A stretch of DNA of 64,000 bases from Rhizobium sp. EC-SD404 (GTDB lineage Bacteria > Pseudomonadota > Alphaproteobacteria > Rhizobiales > Rhizobiaceae): the NCBI RefSeq assembly GCF_902498825.1, contig NZ_LR701459.1:248001-312000 (forward strand), given 5' to 3'. The notes beneath the pieces are model-generated. The model did no database searches. It had not been told where the DNA came from and saw only the letters and a program-made list of their open reading frames with translations. Numbering within the stretch: position 1 is the first letter of the stretch; each line of letters starts with the position of its first letter. The position numbers and the translations under genes were made by a program. This document shows, in pieces, positions 28,709-37,458 of the stretch.

Positions 28709-29088
28709 CAGGCGTCTTTGTACTCGTTGAAATTGAGCTTGTTGCCGGATGGATCGGTCACCTGCATCAACCAAGTGTTCCACGGCGTGTCGACGATACC
28801 CGGCCGCATGTTGGGGTAGTTCTTGGCAGTGATGCGTGCGTGATAGGCGCGAAGGCCGACGATCGGAACGAATATCGCGCTGCCCGGTACGCCGTCGCCA
28901 TGGTGCTCGCTGATATGCAGCTTCGTCTCGCCGAGAGATATCTGCATGTAAAGCGGTGCGTCCGGCGAGAAGCGGTGTTCCCAATCGACCGTGAAGTCGA
29001 GGAAGCCCTGGTAGAAGGCTCGGGTCCGGTCTTCGTCGAAGGATCGCAGAATGGGAATGGCCGGCAGTGACTTTGTCATGCCGGCCAT
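28708..29088 (-). CDS. VOC-family (glyoxalase/bleomycin-resistance fold) protein
   Basis: Small cytosolic protein of 126 residues (123 if the ATG at 29079 is used). Residues 8-125 show the beta-alpha-beta-beta-beta pattern of the vicinal oxygen chelate superfamily: PILRSFDEDRTRAFYQGFLDF, MQISLGETKLHISEHHGD, and the end VTDPSGNKLNFNEYK. This resembles bleomycin-binding-type proteins; binding of bleomycin itself is not established. It is transcribed with the YcaQ-like glycosylase by stop-start overlap, so a shared role in DNA damage resistance is a reasonable guess. Confidence 0.85.
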   Translation of the reverse strand: MAGMTKSLPAIPILRSFDEDRTRAFYQGFLDFTVDWEHRFSPDAPLYMQISLGETKLHISEHHGDGVPGSAIFVPIVGLRAYHARITAKNYPNMRPGIVDTPWNTWLMQVTDPSGNKLNFNEYKDA

Positions 29089-29110
29089 TCTGGTCAGATC
29101 GAGCGTCGGA

Positions 29111-30223
29111 TCAAGCGGCCAGAGCTTTGAACTCGGCGAGGATCGCGTCGCCCATTTCGACGGTCGAAACGGTCGGTGCGCCCTTTTCGGCGATGTCCGG
29201 CGTACGGATGCCCTTGTCCAGCACGTTGGCGATCGCCTTTTCGAGGCGGTCGGCTTCCGCGATCATCTCGAAGGAGTAACGCAGGCACATGGCGAAGGAG
29301 GCGATCATCGCGATCGGGTTCGCCTTGCCCTGGCCGGCGATGTCGGGTGCCGAACCATGCACGGGCTCGTAGAGCGCCTTGCGCTTGCCGGTCTTGCCAT
29401 CGGGCGCGCCGAGCGACGCGGAGGGCAGCATGCCGAGCGAGCCGGTCAGCATCGCGGCAACGTCGGAGAGCATGTCGCCGAAGAGGTTGTCGGTGACGAT
29501 GACATCGAACTGCTTGGGCCAGCGAACGAGCTGCATGCCGCCGGCATCGGCCAGCATGTGGGTCAGCTCGACGTCTGAGTGGTGTGCCTTGTGATAGGCC
29601 GTAACGACGTCGTTCCACAGCACGCCCGACTTCATGACGTTGCGCTTCTCCATGGAACAGACCTTGTTGTTCCGAGTGCGCGCGAGGTCGAAGGCGACGC
29701 CGGCGATGCGTTCGATCTCGTAGGTATCGTAGACCTGCGTGTCGATGGCGCGCTTTTGGCCGTTGCCGAGATCGATGATTTCCTTTGGCTCGCCGAAATA
29801 GACGCCGCCGGTGAGTTCGCGGATGATCAGGATGTCGAGGCCCTCGACCACTTCCGGCTTCAGCGAGGACGATTTCGCGAGTGCCGGGTAGCAGATGGCG
29901 GGACGCAGATTGGCGAAGAGCTCAAGATCCTTGCGCAGGCGTAGAAGGCCGGCTTCCGGGCGCACGTCATAGGGCACGCTGTCCCACTTGGGACCGCCGA
30001 CCGCACCGAACAGGACGGCATCCGCTGCCGTTGCCTTCTCCATGTCCGCTTCGGAAATGGCCGCGCCGTGTGCGTCATAGGCGCAGCCACCGACCATGCC
30101 TTCGTCGGTCTCGAAGCCAGCGCCGAGTTCATCGTTCATGTAGGCGATGAGCTTGCGGACTTCGTTCATGGCTTCCGGGCCGATGCCGTCGCCTGGCAGA
30201 AGGAAAAGGGTGCGGTGCGCCAT
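29111..30223 (-). CDS. leuB: 3-isopropylmalate dehydrogenase
   Basis: NAD-dependent oxidative decarboxylation of 3-isopropylmalate in leucine synthesis. The 370-residue product matches Leu[16 protein letters not shown] at the N-terminus, [54 protein letters not shown], and [18 protein letters not shown]. The ATG at 30223 is preceded by GAGGAG at about 11 nt; the open frame upstream is not LeuB-like. leuD lies 20 kb away on the other strand; leuC is not in the window. Confidence 0.97.
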   Translation of the reverse strand: MAHRTLFLLPGDGIGPEAMNEVRKLIAYMNDELGAGFETDEGMVGGCAYDAHGAAISEADMEKATAADAVLFGAVGGPKWDSVPYDVRPEAGLLRLRKDLELFANLRPAICYPALAKSSSLKPEVVEGLDILIIRELTGGVYFGEPKEIIDLGNGQKRAIDTQVYDTYEIERIAGVAFDLARTRNNKVCSMEKRNVMKSGVLWNDVVTAYHKAHHSDVELTHMLADAGGMQLVRWPKQFDVIVTDNLFGDMLSDVAAMLTGSLGMLPSASLGAPDGKTGKRKALYEPVHGSAPDIAGQGKANPIAMIASFAMCLRYSFEMIAEADRLEKAIANVLDKGIRTPDIAEKGAPTVSTVEMGDAILAEFKALAA

Positions 30224-30354
30224 GAAAGTGGATCTCCTCGAATTGTTGTGAAGCCTTGCTAATCGCACAGGCGTGAGCACGCAAGAGGATCGGTCAAGCT
30301 CTGGTGTAAAATCGTCTACAGTTTACAGACCAGAGCCCGTGAAGGCAGCGCCAT

Positions 30355-30381
30355 AAAAAAGGGCCCGCTTGAAGCGGGCCC
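30355..30381 (-). terminator. Intrinsic terminator of the glnK-amtB operon
   Basis: Nine-bp stem GGGCCCGCT / AGCGGGCCC with a 3-nt loop, followed on the minus strand by TTTTTT (30360-30355). It lies about 70 nt after the amtB stop. Confidence 0.88.
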
Positions 30382-30417
30382 AAGGTGTGGATGCCTGAGC
30401 ATCCGACGGGATCGAGA

Positions 30418-30443
30418 CCTGCCCGGCCAGCCGGCCGGGCAGG
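30418..30443 (-). terminator. Second hairpin after amtB
   Basis: CCTGCCCGGCC / GGCCGGGCAGG, an 11-bp stem with a 4-nt loop, immediately after the amtB stop codon. It has no U-run of its own; it probably protects the 3' end or acts with the hairpin at 30355-30381. Confidence 0.55.
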
Positions 30444-30450
30444 AAGAGTG

Positions 30451-31824
30451 TCAGCGAACGAATTCCGGATAGGCTTCGACACCGATTTCAGCCTTGTCGA
30501 GACCCATCTGTTCGTCTTCCGGCGAGCAGCGCAGACCCATCACGGCGTTGATGATCATCCAGGCAATGCCCGAGGTGACGATCATGAAGATGGCGACGAT
30601 GAGGATCGGCACGATCTGGCCGGTCAGCGTTGCATCCGGGTTGGTGAAGAGAACGGCGATGGTGCCCCAGATGCCGGCGAAGAGGTGGACCGGGATGGCG
30701 CCGACGACGTCGTCGATCTTCAACTTGTCGAGGAACGGTACGGCGAAGACGACGAGAGCGCCACCGACTGCACCGATCAGGATCGCTGCACCGAGAGACG
30801 GCGTCAGCGGCTCGGCCGTGATGGAGACCAGACCGGCAAGCGCGCCGTTCAGGACCATCGTGATATCGACCTTTTTGTAGATGATCTGCGTCAGGATAAG
30901 CGCGGCCACGGCACCGCCTGCAGCACCCATGTTGGTGTTGGCGAAGATGCGCGACACGTCGGCGACGTCGGAGACGGAGCCCATGGCGAGCTGCGATGCG
31001 CCGTTGAAGCCGAACCAGCCCATCCACAGGATGAACGTGCCGAGCGTGGCGAGCGGCATGTTGGAACCCGGCATCGGGTGAACGCCGCCGTCATACTTGC
31101 CCTTGCGTGCGCCGAGGATGATGGCGCCGGTCAGTGCCGCCCAGCCGCCGACCGAGTGGACGACCGTCGAACCTGCGAAGTCGAGGAAGCCGAACTGCGT
31201 ATCGAGGAAGCCGCCGCCCCACTTCCAGGAAGCCTGGATCGGGTAGAGGAAGGAAGTGAGGATGACCGTGAAAACCAGGAAGGGCCATAGCTTGATGCGT
31301 TCGGCGAGCGTGCCCGAGACGATGGACGCGGTCGTGGCGCAGAACATCAGCTGGAAGAAGAAGTCCGAACCGGTCGAGGCGTAGCTGAGGTCATCGGTGG
31401 CTTCCGGTGCAACGCCGACAGCTTCGAGAACGGCGACGCCGAAGGCGCCGAGATAGCCACCGGTTTCATCGGTGCCGATGGTCCAGCTGCCCAGCGGGTA
31501 CATGAGGTTATAGCCGATGAGGTAGTACATGATTGCCGCGATGCCGAAGAGCGCGACGTTCTTCGTCAGCTGCATCGACACGTTCTTGGAACGAACGAGG
31601 CCCGCTTCGAGCATGGCGAAACCGGCCGCCATCCAGAAGACGAGAAACCCGCCGATGAGGAACAGCAGCGAGTTGAAGATGAAGACCGTGTGCTCGCCAA
31701 CGGGGGCGGCAGCTTCGACGACGGCTTCCGCTGCCGGCTCTGCGTCTTGCGCAAAGGCCGGAAGCGCGATCATGACGGTCGCGAGCGCGGCGGTCCGGAG
31801 AATGGAGTGCTTTGAGAATGTCAT
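30451..31824 (-). CDS. amtB: Ammonium transporter (Amt/Mep)
   Basis: Inner-membrane ammonium channel/transporter of 457 residues with a cleavable signal peptide (MTFSKHSILRTAALATVMIA.. ALPAFAQ) and 11 membrane segments. It has the signature ALEAGLVRSKNVSMQ-like pore entrance, the twin-histidine pair in STVVHSVGGWAAL and IPVHLFAGIWGTI, and the DVSRIFANTNMGAAGG segment. Its position 22 nt after glnK is the classic arrangement in which GlnK binds and blocks AmtB. Expression is expected to depend on the sigma-54 promoter ahead of glnK. Confidence 0.97.
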   Translation of the reverse strand: MTFSKHSILRTAALATVMIALPAFAQDAEPAAEAVVEAAAPVGEHTVFIFNSLLFLIGGFLVFWMAAGFAMLEAGLVRSKNVSMQLTKNVALFGIAAIMYYLIGYNLMYPLGSWTIGTDETGGYLGAFGVAVLEAVGVAPEATDDLSYASTGSDFFFQLMFCATTASIVSGTLAERIKLWPFLVFTVILTSFLYPIQASWKWGGGFLDTQFGFLDFAGSTVVHSVGGWAALTGAIILGARKGKYDGGVHPMPGSNMPLATLGTFILWMGWFGFNGASQLAMGSVSDVADVSRIFANTNMGAAGGAVAALILTQIIYKKVDITMVLNGALAGLVSITAEPLTPSLGAAILIGAVGGALVVFAVPFLDKLKIDDVVGAIPVHLFAGIWGTIAVLFTNPDATLTGQIVPILIVAIFMIVTSGIAWMIINAVMGLRCSPEDEQMGLDKAEIGVEAYPEFVR

Positions 31825-31846
31825 TGGTTGAGTTGCCCCTTGAACC

Positions 31847-32185
31847 CTACAGCGCTTCGGCATCGGTTTCGCCGGTGCGGATGCGCACGGCCTGGTCGAT
31901 TCCGTAGACAAAAATCTTGCCGTCGCCGATCTGACCGGTCTTGGCGGCGGTCGCGATTGCTTCGACGGTGCGGTCCACGAGATCGGCCGCAACGGCGATC
32001 TCGATCTTCAGCTTCGGCAGGAAGCTGACGGCATATTCGGTGCCGCGATAGATTTCGGTATGTCCCTTCTGCCGGCCGTAACCCTTCACTTCCGTGACGG
32101 TCAGGCCCTGGATGCCGACAGCGGTGAGGGCTTCACGCACCTCGTCCAGCTTGAACGGCTTGATAATGGCCATCACAATTTTCAT
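31847..32185 (-). CDS. glnK: Nitrogen regulatory protein PII (GlnK type)
   Basis: Trimeric nitrogen/energy sensor of 112 residues. MKIVMAIIKPFKLDEVREAL is the PII signature, the T-loop carries the uridylylation site Y51 (YRGTEY), and the C-terminal DGKIFVYGIDQAVRIRTGE is the second PII signature. The ATG at 32185 is clear; the upstream open frame is the leader. It is the first gene of glnK-amtB and lies about 90 nt after a sigma-54-type promoter. Confidence 0.96.
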   Translation of the reverse strand: MKIVMAIIKPFKLDEVREALTAVGIQGLTVTEVKGYGRQKGHTEIYRGTEYAVSFLPKLKIEIAVAADLVDRTVEAIATAAKTGQIGDGKIFVYGIDQAVRIRTGETDAEAL

Positions 32186-32280
32186 GCGGTTTTCCCATCT
32201 TTGCGGTTCTGGTGGCTCACGGAGCCTCCGAAAACGGCCATCGACTGCAGTGCCCCCACAGCGGTGACTCGCACTGATGG

Positions 32281-32298
32281 ATTCAAGGCCCGTGCCAA
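32281..32298 (-). promoter_or_regulatory. Sigma-54 (RpoN) promoter of glnK-amtB
   Basis: On the minus strand the sequence TTGGCACG, GGCC, TTGAA matches the -24/-12 consensus (TTGGCACG-N4-TTGCW) with one mismatch at the C of the -12 GC. The GG to G distance is the required 10 nt. Predicted start of transcription is about 32272, 87 nt before the glnK ATG. The site is only 6 nt away from no other gene start, so it is most likely dedicated to glnK-amtB and activated by NtrC. Confidence 0.78.
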
Positions 32299-32335
32299 GT
32301 GACTTTGGATTGTTCAACCCATTGAAATACAGCGC

Positions 32336-32377
32336 AAAAAAGAGAAGGGGTGGAGATCGTGTGACCTCCACCCCTTC
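32336..32377 (-). terminator. Intrinsic terminator of tesB
   Basis: Perfect 12-bp stem GAAGGGGTGGAG / CTCCACCCCTTC with a 10-nt loop, followed on the minus strand by TCTTTTTT. It lies 45 nt after the tesB stop and separates tesB from the glnK promoter. Confidence 0.9.
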
Positions 32378-32421
32378 GCGCCCGCCTAATAAATGTGCAA
32401 AATTCAAAAATTGACGAAACT

Positions 32422-33273
32422 TTAATCGTCTCGCCGCCGAATGAGTCCTTCTTGGGCAACCGAGGCGATCAATTGACCATCGCGACTGTAAAGACCGCCT
32501 CGCGTCAGGCCTCGGGCGCCCGATGCATTCGGGCTATCCTGCGTGTAGAGCAGCCAGTCGTCGAGGGGGCTCTGGCGGTGAAACCACATGGCGTGATCGA
32601 GGCTGGCGACCTGCAGGTTCTTGTCGAAGATCGAATGGCCATGGGCAAAGAGCGACGTGTCGAGAAGCGTCATGTCCGACAGATAGGCGAGCACCGCAGC
32701 CTGCAACGCGCGATCGTTCGGCACGGGACCGGTCGCCCTGATCCAGACATCCTGCTTCGGTGCGAGCTTTTCTCTGGAGACATAGTGCACAAGCGAGACC
32801 GGCCGGATCTCGATGGGCCGTTCCCGCTCCCAGTAACGGCGGATGTTTTCCGGCGCGCCCTTGAGGAATTGCTCCTTCAGTTCCTTCTCCCCCATCAACT
32901 GTTCCGGCGGCGTGATCGCGGGCATGTCGAACTGATGGTCGAAGCCGTCTTCATCCGTCTGGAAGGACGCCGACAGTGAGAAGATCGCCTTGCCGTGCTG
33001 GATGGCGACGACGCGTCTCGTGGTGAAGCTCGTGCCATCGCGGATCCGGTCGACTTCATAAATGATCGGGACGGACGGATCGCCGGGGCGCATGAAATAG
33101 GCATGGAGGGAATGGACATGGCGCTCGGCGGCGACGGTGCGCTGTGCGGCGACGAGCGCCTGGCCGATCACCTGACCGCCGAATACGCGCTGCCAACCGA
33201 CCTGCGGGCTGCGTCCGCGGTAAAGATCGTGTTCCAGCCGCTCCAGGTCGAGGATCGACAGCAATTCTTCCAT
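32422..33273 (-). CDS. tesB: Acyl-CoA thioesterase II
   Basis: Hydrolyses medium- and long-chain acyl-CoA. The 283-residue double-hotdog protein starts MEELLSILDLERLEHDLYRG, has VFGGQVIGQALVAAQRTV in the first domain, and contains the second-domain catalytic region DTSLFAHG...LDHAMWFH with the conserved aspartate. The C-terminal half contains the DSPNASGARGLTRGGLY catalytic Thr/Gln region. The ATG at 33273 fits E. coli TesB length (286). Divergent from the UbiH-like gene. Confidence 0.93.
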   Translation of the reverse strand: MEELLSILDLERLEHDLYRGRSPQVGWQRVFGGQVIGQALVAAQRTVAAERHVHSLHAYFMRPGDPSVPIIYEVDRIRDGTSFTTRRVVAIQHGKAIFSLSASFQTDEDGFDHQFDMPAITPPEQLMGEKELKEQFLKGAPENIRRYWERERPIEIRPVSLVHYVSREKLAPKQDVWIRATGPVPNDRALQAAVLAYLSDMTLLDTSLFAHGHSIFDKNLQVASLDHAMWFHRQSPLDDWLLYTQDSPNASGARGLTRGGLYSRDGQLIASVAQEGLIRRRDD

Positions 33274-33389
33274 GGCACGTGACAATGAACTCTCCAGGCA
33301 AGGCTTAAAACATGGGCCAGATTGCCTATATCCTCTCAATAGGCAAGGGACGCCCCGGCGAAGGCCGGCCAATGCAAAGGGGTACCAAC

Positions 33390-34634
33390 ATGTCGCAACC
33401 GCACACGCGTGAACGCTTCGATATCGTCGTCGGAGGCGCCGGATATGTCGGCCTGGCAACGGCCGTTGCGATCAAGGCGTCGGCGCCGGAGCTTTCGGTG
33501 GTGGTCGTGGACGCGGCGCCGGAAAATGCCTGGCAGCGCGACGAACGGGCCTCGGCGATCGCCGCTGCAGCGAGCCGCATGCTCGATCATCTCGGCATCT
33601 GGAGCGCGCTCTCAGAGCATGCCGAGCCGATCCGCGACATGATCGTTACCGATTCGCGCAATGGCGATGAGATCAAGCCTGTCTTCCTGACCTTCGATGG
33701 CGAAGTCGAGCCGGGTGAGCCATTCGCGCACATGGTGCCGAACAAGGAATTGGTGAAGGCGCTGCGGGGGCGTGCCAAGGAACTGGGCATCGACGTGAGG
33801 CAGGACCTGAAGATCACAGACGCGCGCGAGGAAGCCGATCTCGGCGTGCGTGCCGTTCTCCTGTCGGACGGTGAAACGATCACGGCCCGCCTGGTTGTCG
33901 CAGCCGATGGATTGCATTCCGGGCTCCGTGCCATGGCCGGCATCAAGACCGTCAGCTGGAAATACGGCCAGTCGGGCATCGTCACCACGGTGCGGCACGA
34001 ACGCCCGCACAATGGCCGCGCCGAGGAACATTTCCTTCCGGCCGGGCCGTTCGCAATCCTGCCGTTGAAAGACAACAGATCATCGCTCGTTTGGACCGAG
34101 CGCACCGAGGAAGCCGACCGGCTCGTGGCGGAAGACGATTTTGTTTTCGAGGCGGAACTGGAACGCCGCTTCGGCCACAAGCTCGGAACCATCAGTCTCG
34201 CCGGCGGACGCCGCGCTTTTCCACTTGGGCTCACGCTGGCGCGCGATTTTGTAGTGTCGCGCATGGCGCTGGTGGGGGACGCGGCGCACGGCATTCATCC
34301 AATAGCCGGTCAGGGTCTCAATCTCGGCTTCAAGGATGCGGCCGCACTGGCCGAAACCGTTGTCGAGGCATCGCGCCTCGGTCTCGATATCGGCTCGGTT
34401 TCGGTTCTGGAGCGGTACCAGTCGTGGCGTCGCTTCGATACGTTCCAGATGGGCGTGACGACGGACGTCTTGAACCGGCTCTTTTCCAACGACGTGACGC
34501 CGCTGCGCATGGCGCGCGATGTCGGCCTCGGCCTGGTCGAGCGGATGCCGAAGCTCAAATCCTTCTTCATCAAGCAGGCAGCTGGACTGTCCGGCGAAGG
34601 TGCGCCGCGGCTTCTGCGCGGGCAAGCCATCTGA
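33390..34634 (+). CDS. FAD-dependent ubiquinone-biosynthesis hydroxylase (UbiH/UbiF/COQ6 family)
   Basis: Class A flavoprotein monooxygenase of 414 residues, predicted to hydroxylate the ring of ubiquinone precursors. It has the Rossmann motif VVGGAGYVGLATAVAI (residues about 12-27), a DG motif in VVAADGLHSGLR and the GD motif ALVGDAAHGIHPIAGQGLN. Which ring position it acts on cannot be told; alphaproteobacteria often use one broad UbiL/UbiM-type enzyme. AAGGGG is 8 nt before the chosen ATG at 33390. Converges on a Trm112-like gene. Confidence 0.9.
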   Translation: MSQPHTRERFDIVVGGAGYVGLATAVAIKASAPELSVVVVDAAPENAWQRDERASAIAAAASRMLDHLGIWSALSEHAEPIRDMIVTDSRNGDEIKPVFLTFDGEVEPGEPFAHMVPNKELVKALRGRAKELGIDVRQDLKITDAREEADLGVRAVLLSDGETITARLVVAADGLHSGLRAMAGIKTVSWKYGQSGIVTTVRHERPHNGRAEEHFLPAGPFAILPLKDNRSSLVWTERTEEADRLVAEDDFVFEAELERRFGHKLGTISLAGGRRAFPLGLTLARDFVVSRMALVGDAAHGIHPIAGQGLNLGFKDAAALAETVVEASRLGLDIGSVSVLERYQSWRRFDTFQMGVTTDVLNRLFSNDVTPLRMARDVGLGLVERMPKLKSFFIKQAAGLSGEGAPRLLRGQAI

Positions 34635-34676
34635 TCCTTCTGGTCAGCCTGGCTGCGCGTGACAGGTCCGAACACG

Positions 34677-34871
34677 TCATTCCGTCAGCTTGCGTGCCTC
34701 GGATACGAGCATGATCGGGATGCCATCGCGGATCGGGTAGGCGAGTGCCGCCTTCTTCGAGATGAGTTCTCCTGCCTGTTCGTCGAGGTCGAGGTTCGAC
34801 TTGGTCAACGGGCAGACGAGCAATTCGAGGAGTTTGAGGTCGAGCTGCGGCGTCGCGGAATCGTCATCCAT
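34677..34871 (-). CDS. Trm112-family protein
   Basis: 64-residue protein of the Trm112/YcaR family. It has [21 protein letters not shown] with one of the usual cysteines, and the [18 protein letters not shown]-terminus. In eukaryotes Trm112 activates methyltransferases; in bacteria the partner is largely unknown. It ends 42 nt from the UbiH-like stop and follows the LON-substrate-domain gene by 26 nt on the same strand, suggesting an operon. Confidence 0.9.
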   Translation of the reverse strand: MDDDSATPQLDLKLLELLVCPLTKSNLDLDEQAGELISKKAALAYPIRDGIPIMLVSEARKLTE

Positions 34872-34897
34872 GCCTGGCGCCCTCTCTTAACCGATCT

Positions 34898-35572
34898 TTA
34901 CTGCAAAACGCCGTCATAGTCGTCGGAAGCGCGGGCAAGTGCAATCTCGGTGATAGCGACCAGCGTGTCGGCCCGCGTCTTCAGGTCCGGAGCTTCGAGT
35001 AGCGCCTGCTTTTCCGGCGGCCCGTAAGGCGACATCATCGACATGGAATTGACCAGCGTGGTGTTCGAGGCGCGCTGGACGCTTTGCCAATCCACTTCCA
35101 GCTGGTTGGCATCGAGATAGGACTTGAAGCTCGACAGAAGGGCTGCGCGATCGACGCTGTCGGCCGTTTCATCGGGCGCGAGATCGCTCAGGAACGGCGC
35201 GATGCGGAACGTGCGATACGGTTTGCGAGAAACGACTTCTTCGATCAGCCGCGTCCGGCAAACGCCGATCAGCGAAACGATGTAGCGTCCGTCTCCGGTT
35301 TCGGAAAAGGACACCACGCGGCCTATCGAGCCGACCGAGCACACGCCAGACTGCGTATCCGAGGTCGCTCCAGGGCGCTCGAATTCGGGCTGTACGATCC
35401 CGACCAGTCTGTTGGTTGCCATCGCATCGTCGAACATGGCGAGATAGCGCGGCTCGAAAATGTTGAGCGGCATCTGCCCGCCGGGCAGCAGCAGAGCTCC
35501 CGTCAGCGGGAACATCGCGACCGATTCCGGCAGATCCTTGTCGGTGCGATAGTGGGCGTTGCCAGCCTGCAT
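34898..35572 (-). CDS. LON peptidase substrate-binding domain protein
   Basis: Soluble 224-residue protein consisting of the Lon N-terminal domain alone: FPLTGALLLPGGQMPLNIFEPRYLAMFDDAM (residues about 21-52), then GIVQPEFERP, GSIGRVVSFSETGDGRYIVSLIGVCR. It lacks ATPase and protease parts, as is usual for this family. Its role is unknown. It sits 96 nt downstream of the thioredoxin gene on the same strand and ahead of the Trm112-like gene; these may form one transcript. Confidence 0.9.
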   Translation of the reverse strand: MQAGNAHYRTDKDLPESVAMFPLTGALLLPGGQMPLNIFEPRYLAMFDDAMATNRLVGIVQPEFERPGATSDTQSGVCSVGSIGRVVSFSETGDGRYIVSLIGVCRTRLIEEVVSRKPYRTFRIAPFLSDLAPDETADSVDRAALLSSFKSYLDANQLEVDWQSVQRASNTTLVNSMSMMSPYGPPEKQALLEAPDLKTRADTLVAITEIALARASDDYDGVLQ

Positions 35573-35668
35573 GACGTGGAGCGGCCTTTCATTATTCGAG
35601 ATTAGAGATGTGGCGTTCTGCCACCCGATCTCAAGTGGCTCCCGTCAAAATCGCCCGGCCAGGCCGCA

Positions 35669-36658
35669 TCACGAGAACAGAATGGACGACAGCTTGCGGC
35701 GGGCGGCCAGCGTTGCCGGATCGGTCGGGCCCCAGGCCTCGAAAAGCGTCAGCAATTCGCGTCGTCCCCCATCGTCGCGCCAGGTCCGGTCGGCCTTCAT
35801 GATGGCCAGCAGATGATCGGCGGCTTCGTTGCGCTGACCTCGGATGCTGAGAATCTTTGCGAGGTCGAGACGGGCTTCGAAATCATTGGGGTCGGCTGCG
35901 ATGCGCGCTTCAAGCAGCGAAGGATCGCCAAGCTTTGCCACTTCGGCCTCGAGGGCCAATCGCGCGAGGATCTTCGCCACGTCCGGATGGGCGCGTGCCT
36001 TCTCGTCCAGCGCGCCGAGCAGCTGTTCGGCTTCCTCCGCGCGACCGGCGGCTATCATGCATTCGGCCATGCCTGCCTGAGCGGCGACATTATCCGGCGC
36101 ATGCTGCATGATGGCGGCGTAGATCTGTGCTGCTCCCTGGATATCACCTTCGTCCAGCCGTTCGCGCGCCTGGTCGAGCGCGGCCTGAATCTGGGCCGCT
36201 TCATCGTCCTTGCCGCCGCCGGCACCGACGATCTTGTCGATGAATGCCTTCAACTGGCTTTCCGGCATCGCGCCCATGAAGCCGTCGACCGGCTGGCCAT
36301 TGACGAAAGCAAACACCGCCGGGATGGACTGGACACCCATCTGGCCGGGGATCGCCGGATGCTCGTCGATGTTCAGCTTGACGAGTTTCACCTTGCCGCC
36401 CGCTTCGCGCACGACCTTTTCGAGCGCCGGCGTCAGCTGCTTGCACGGACCGCACCATGGCGCCCAGAAATCGACCAGAACCGGCTGGTTGCGGGATTCC
36501 TGCACGACATCGGCCATGAACTTGGCCGTGGTGGTATCCTTGATGAGATCACCGGCGGCATTGGCCGCGGACGCCTGGCTCTGGTCGCCGAAGGTGACGT
36601 TCATGGTGGGTTGCCCGCCTTGGCCGGAGGTCAAAAAATTGTTGTCGCTGTCGGTCAT
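35669..36658 (-). CDS. Thioredoxin with TPR region (CnoX/YbbN-like co-chaperone)
   Basis: 329-residue protein with an N-terminal thioredoxin domain (residues about 40-150; FWAPWCGPCKQL with C69/C72 and the cis-proline in VQSIPAVF) and a C-terminal TPR region (about 165-325; QAALDQARERLDEGDIQGAAQIYAAIMQ). This is the layout of CnoX, a holdase/redox factor of the GroEL system. Unlike E. coli CnoX, whose motif is SxxC, both cysteines are present, so disulfide reductase activity is likely. The first about 35 residues are a disordered extension. Confidence 0.92.
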   Translation of the reverse strand: MTDSDNNFLTSGQGGQPTMNVTFGDQSQASAANAAGDLIKDTTTAKFMADVVQESRNQPVLVDFWAPWCGPCKQLTPALEKVVREAGGKVKLVKLNIDEHPAIPGQMGVQSIPAVFAFVNGQPVDGFMGAMPESQLKAFIDKIVGAGGGKDDEAAQIQAALDQARERLDEGDIQGAAQIYAAIMQHAPDNVAAQAGMAECMIAAGRAEEAEQLLGALDEKARAHPDVAKILARLALEAEVAKLGDPSLLEARIAADPNDFEARLDLAKILSIRGQRNEAADHLLAIMKADRTWRDDGGRRELLTLFEAWGPTDPATLAARRKLSSILFS

Positions 36659-36716
36659 CTCTGGGCTCCGGAATGAAAGGCTTGGATCGGGCCTGATCTG
36701 CCCGCAAAATCGGCAT

Positions 36717-37226
36717 TCAGTGCGACAGTTTCAAGATCAGGGGCTCGTGGTCGCAGTCCTGCAGGAAACGGATGAGATCGGCGCTGGAGAGCGACGTCGT
36801 CGCCTCATTGGACAGGGGATGGGCGTTGACCGTGTCGTTTTCCATCAGTGCCGCGTCCAGAACCACGGTGACGACCCCGTCGTGATCGTTGAGCGCGGCA
36901 AGCGAGGTCACCGAACCGGGCTCGACGCCGAGATACTCCATGAGAGCATCGGGCTTGCCGAACGATACGCGGCCGCTTGCGCCGATCAGGCCATGCACCT
37001 GCTTCAGGTCCACCTCGGCCGTTTCTTCGAGCACCAGCAGGAAGTAGTGCCCCTTCTTGTCCTTCACAAACAGGTTCTTGGTGTGCGCGCCTGGGATGTC
37101 GTCGCGCAGCGCCTGGGCTTCGGCGACGGTGAAGACCGGTGCGTGGCGGCGCGTCTGATGCTCGATCGCCAAGCGATCCAGCCGATCGAACAAACCCCTT
37201 TGCGCTTCGGTCCACTCGCTCATCAT
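36717..37226 (-). CDS. Prolyl-tRNA deacylase of the YbaK/ProX family
   Basis: Trans-editing enzyme, 169 residues, expected to hydrolyse Ala-tRNA-Pro or similar mischarged species. It has HTKNLFVKDKKGHYFLLVLEE (the conserved lysine of the INS/ProX domain at about residue 50), LIGASGRVSFGKPDALMEYLGVEPGSVTSLAAL, and DAALMENDTVNAHPLSNEATTSLS. It is a free-standing domain as in PrdX/ProXp. Its start has two adjacent methionines; the first at 37226 is used. A 232-nt region with no gene separates it from tRNA-Gly. Confidence 0.9.
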   Translation of the reverse strand: MMSEWTEAQRGLFDRLDRLAIEHQTRRHAPVFTVAEAQALRDDIPGAHTKNLFVKDKKGHYFLLVLEETAEVDLKQVHGLIGASGRVSFGKPDALMEYLGVEPGSVTSLAALNDHDGVVTVVLDAALMENDTVNAHPLSNEATTSLSSADLIRFLQDCDHEPLILKLSH

Positions 37227-37458
37227 CCGCCTCCAGCCGCATCATGTCCGTCGTGCTGCTTCATATGGCGACTTGGCGGCAGAGGCAAACGGCGGCAAGG
37301 GCTTGTCACGGGGACGTCCTCACCGCGCTGCAAAAATTTTGGACGCACCTCACGATTTTGCCTGTTGCAATATTCGGCGGCTTGCGCCATACAGCGCCGG
37401 TCGACGCGCCAAGCGCCTCGGCATCGCGGTCCATCGTTTACCCCGGACTTGCGATTGA

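Noticed and set aside
32365..32421. NtrC-binding sites upstream of the glnK sigma-54 promoter.
   Set aside because: I could not find a convincing paired NtrC consensus by eye in the short region before the tesB terminator.
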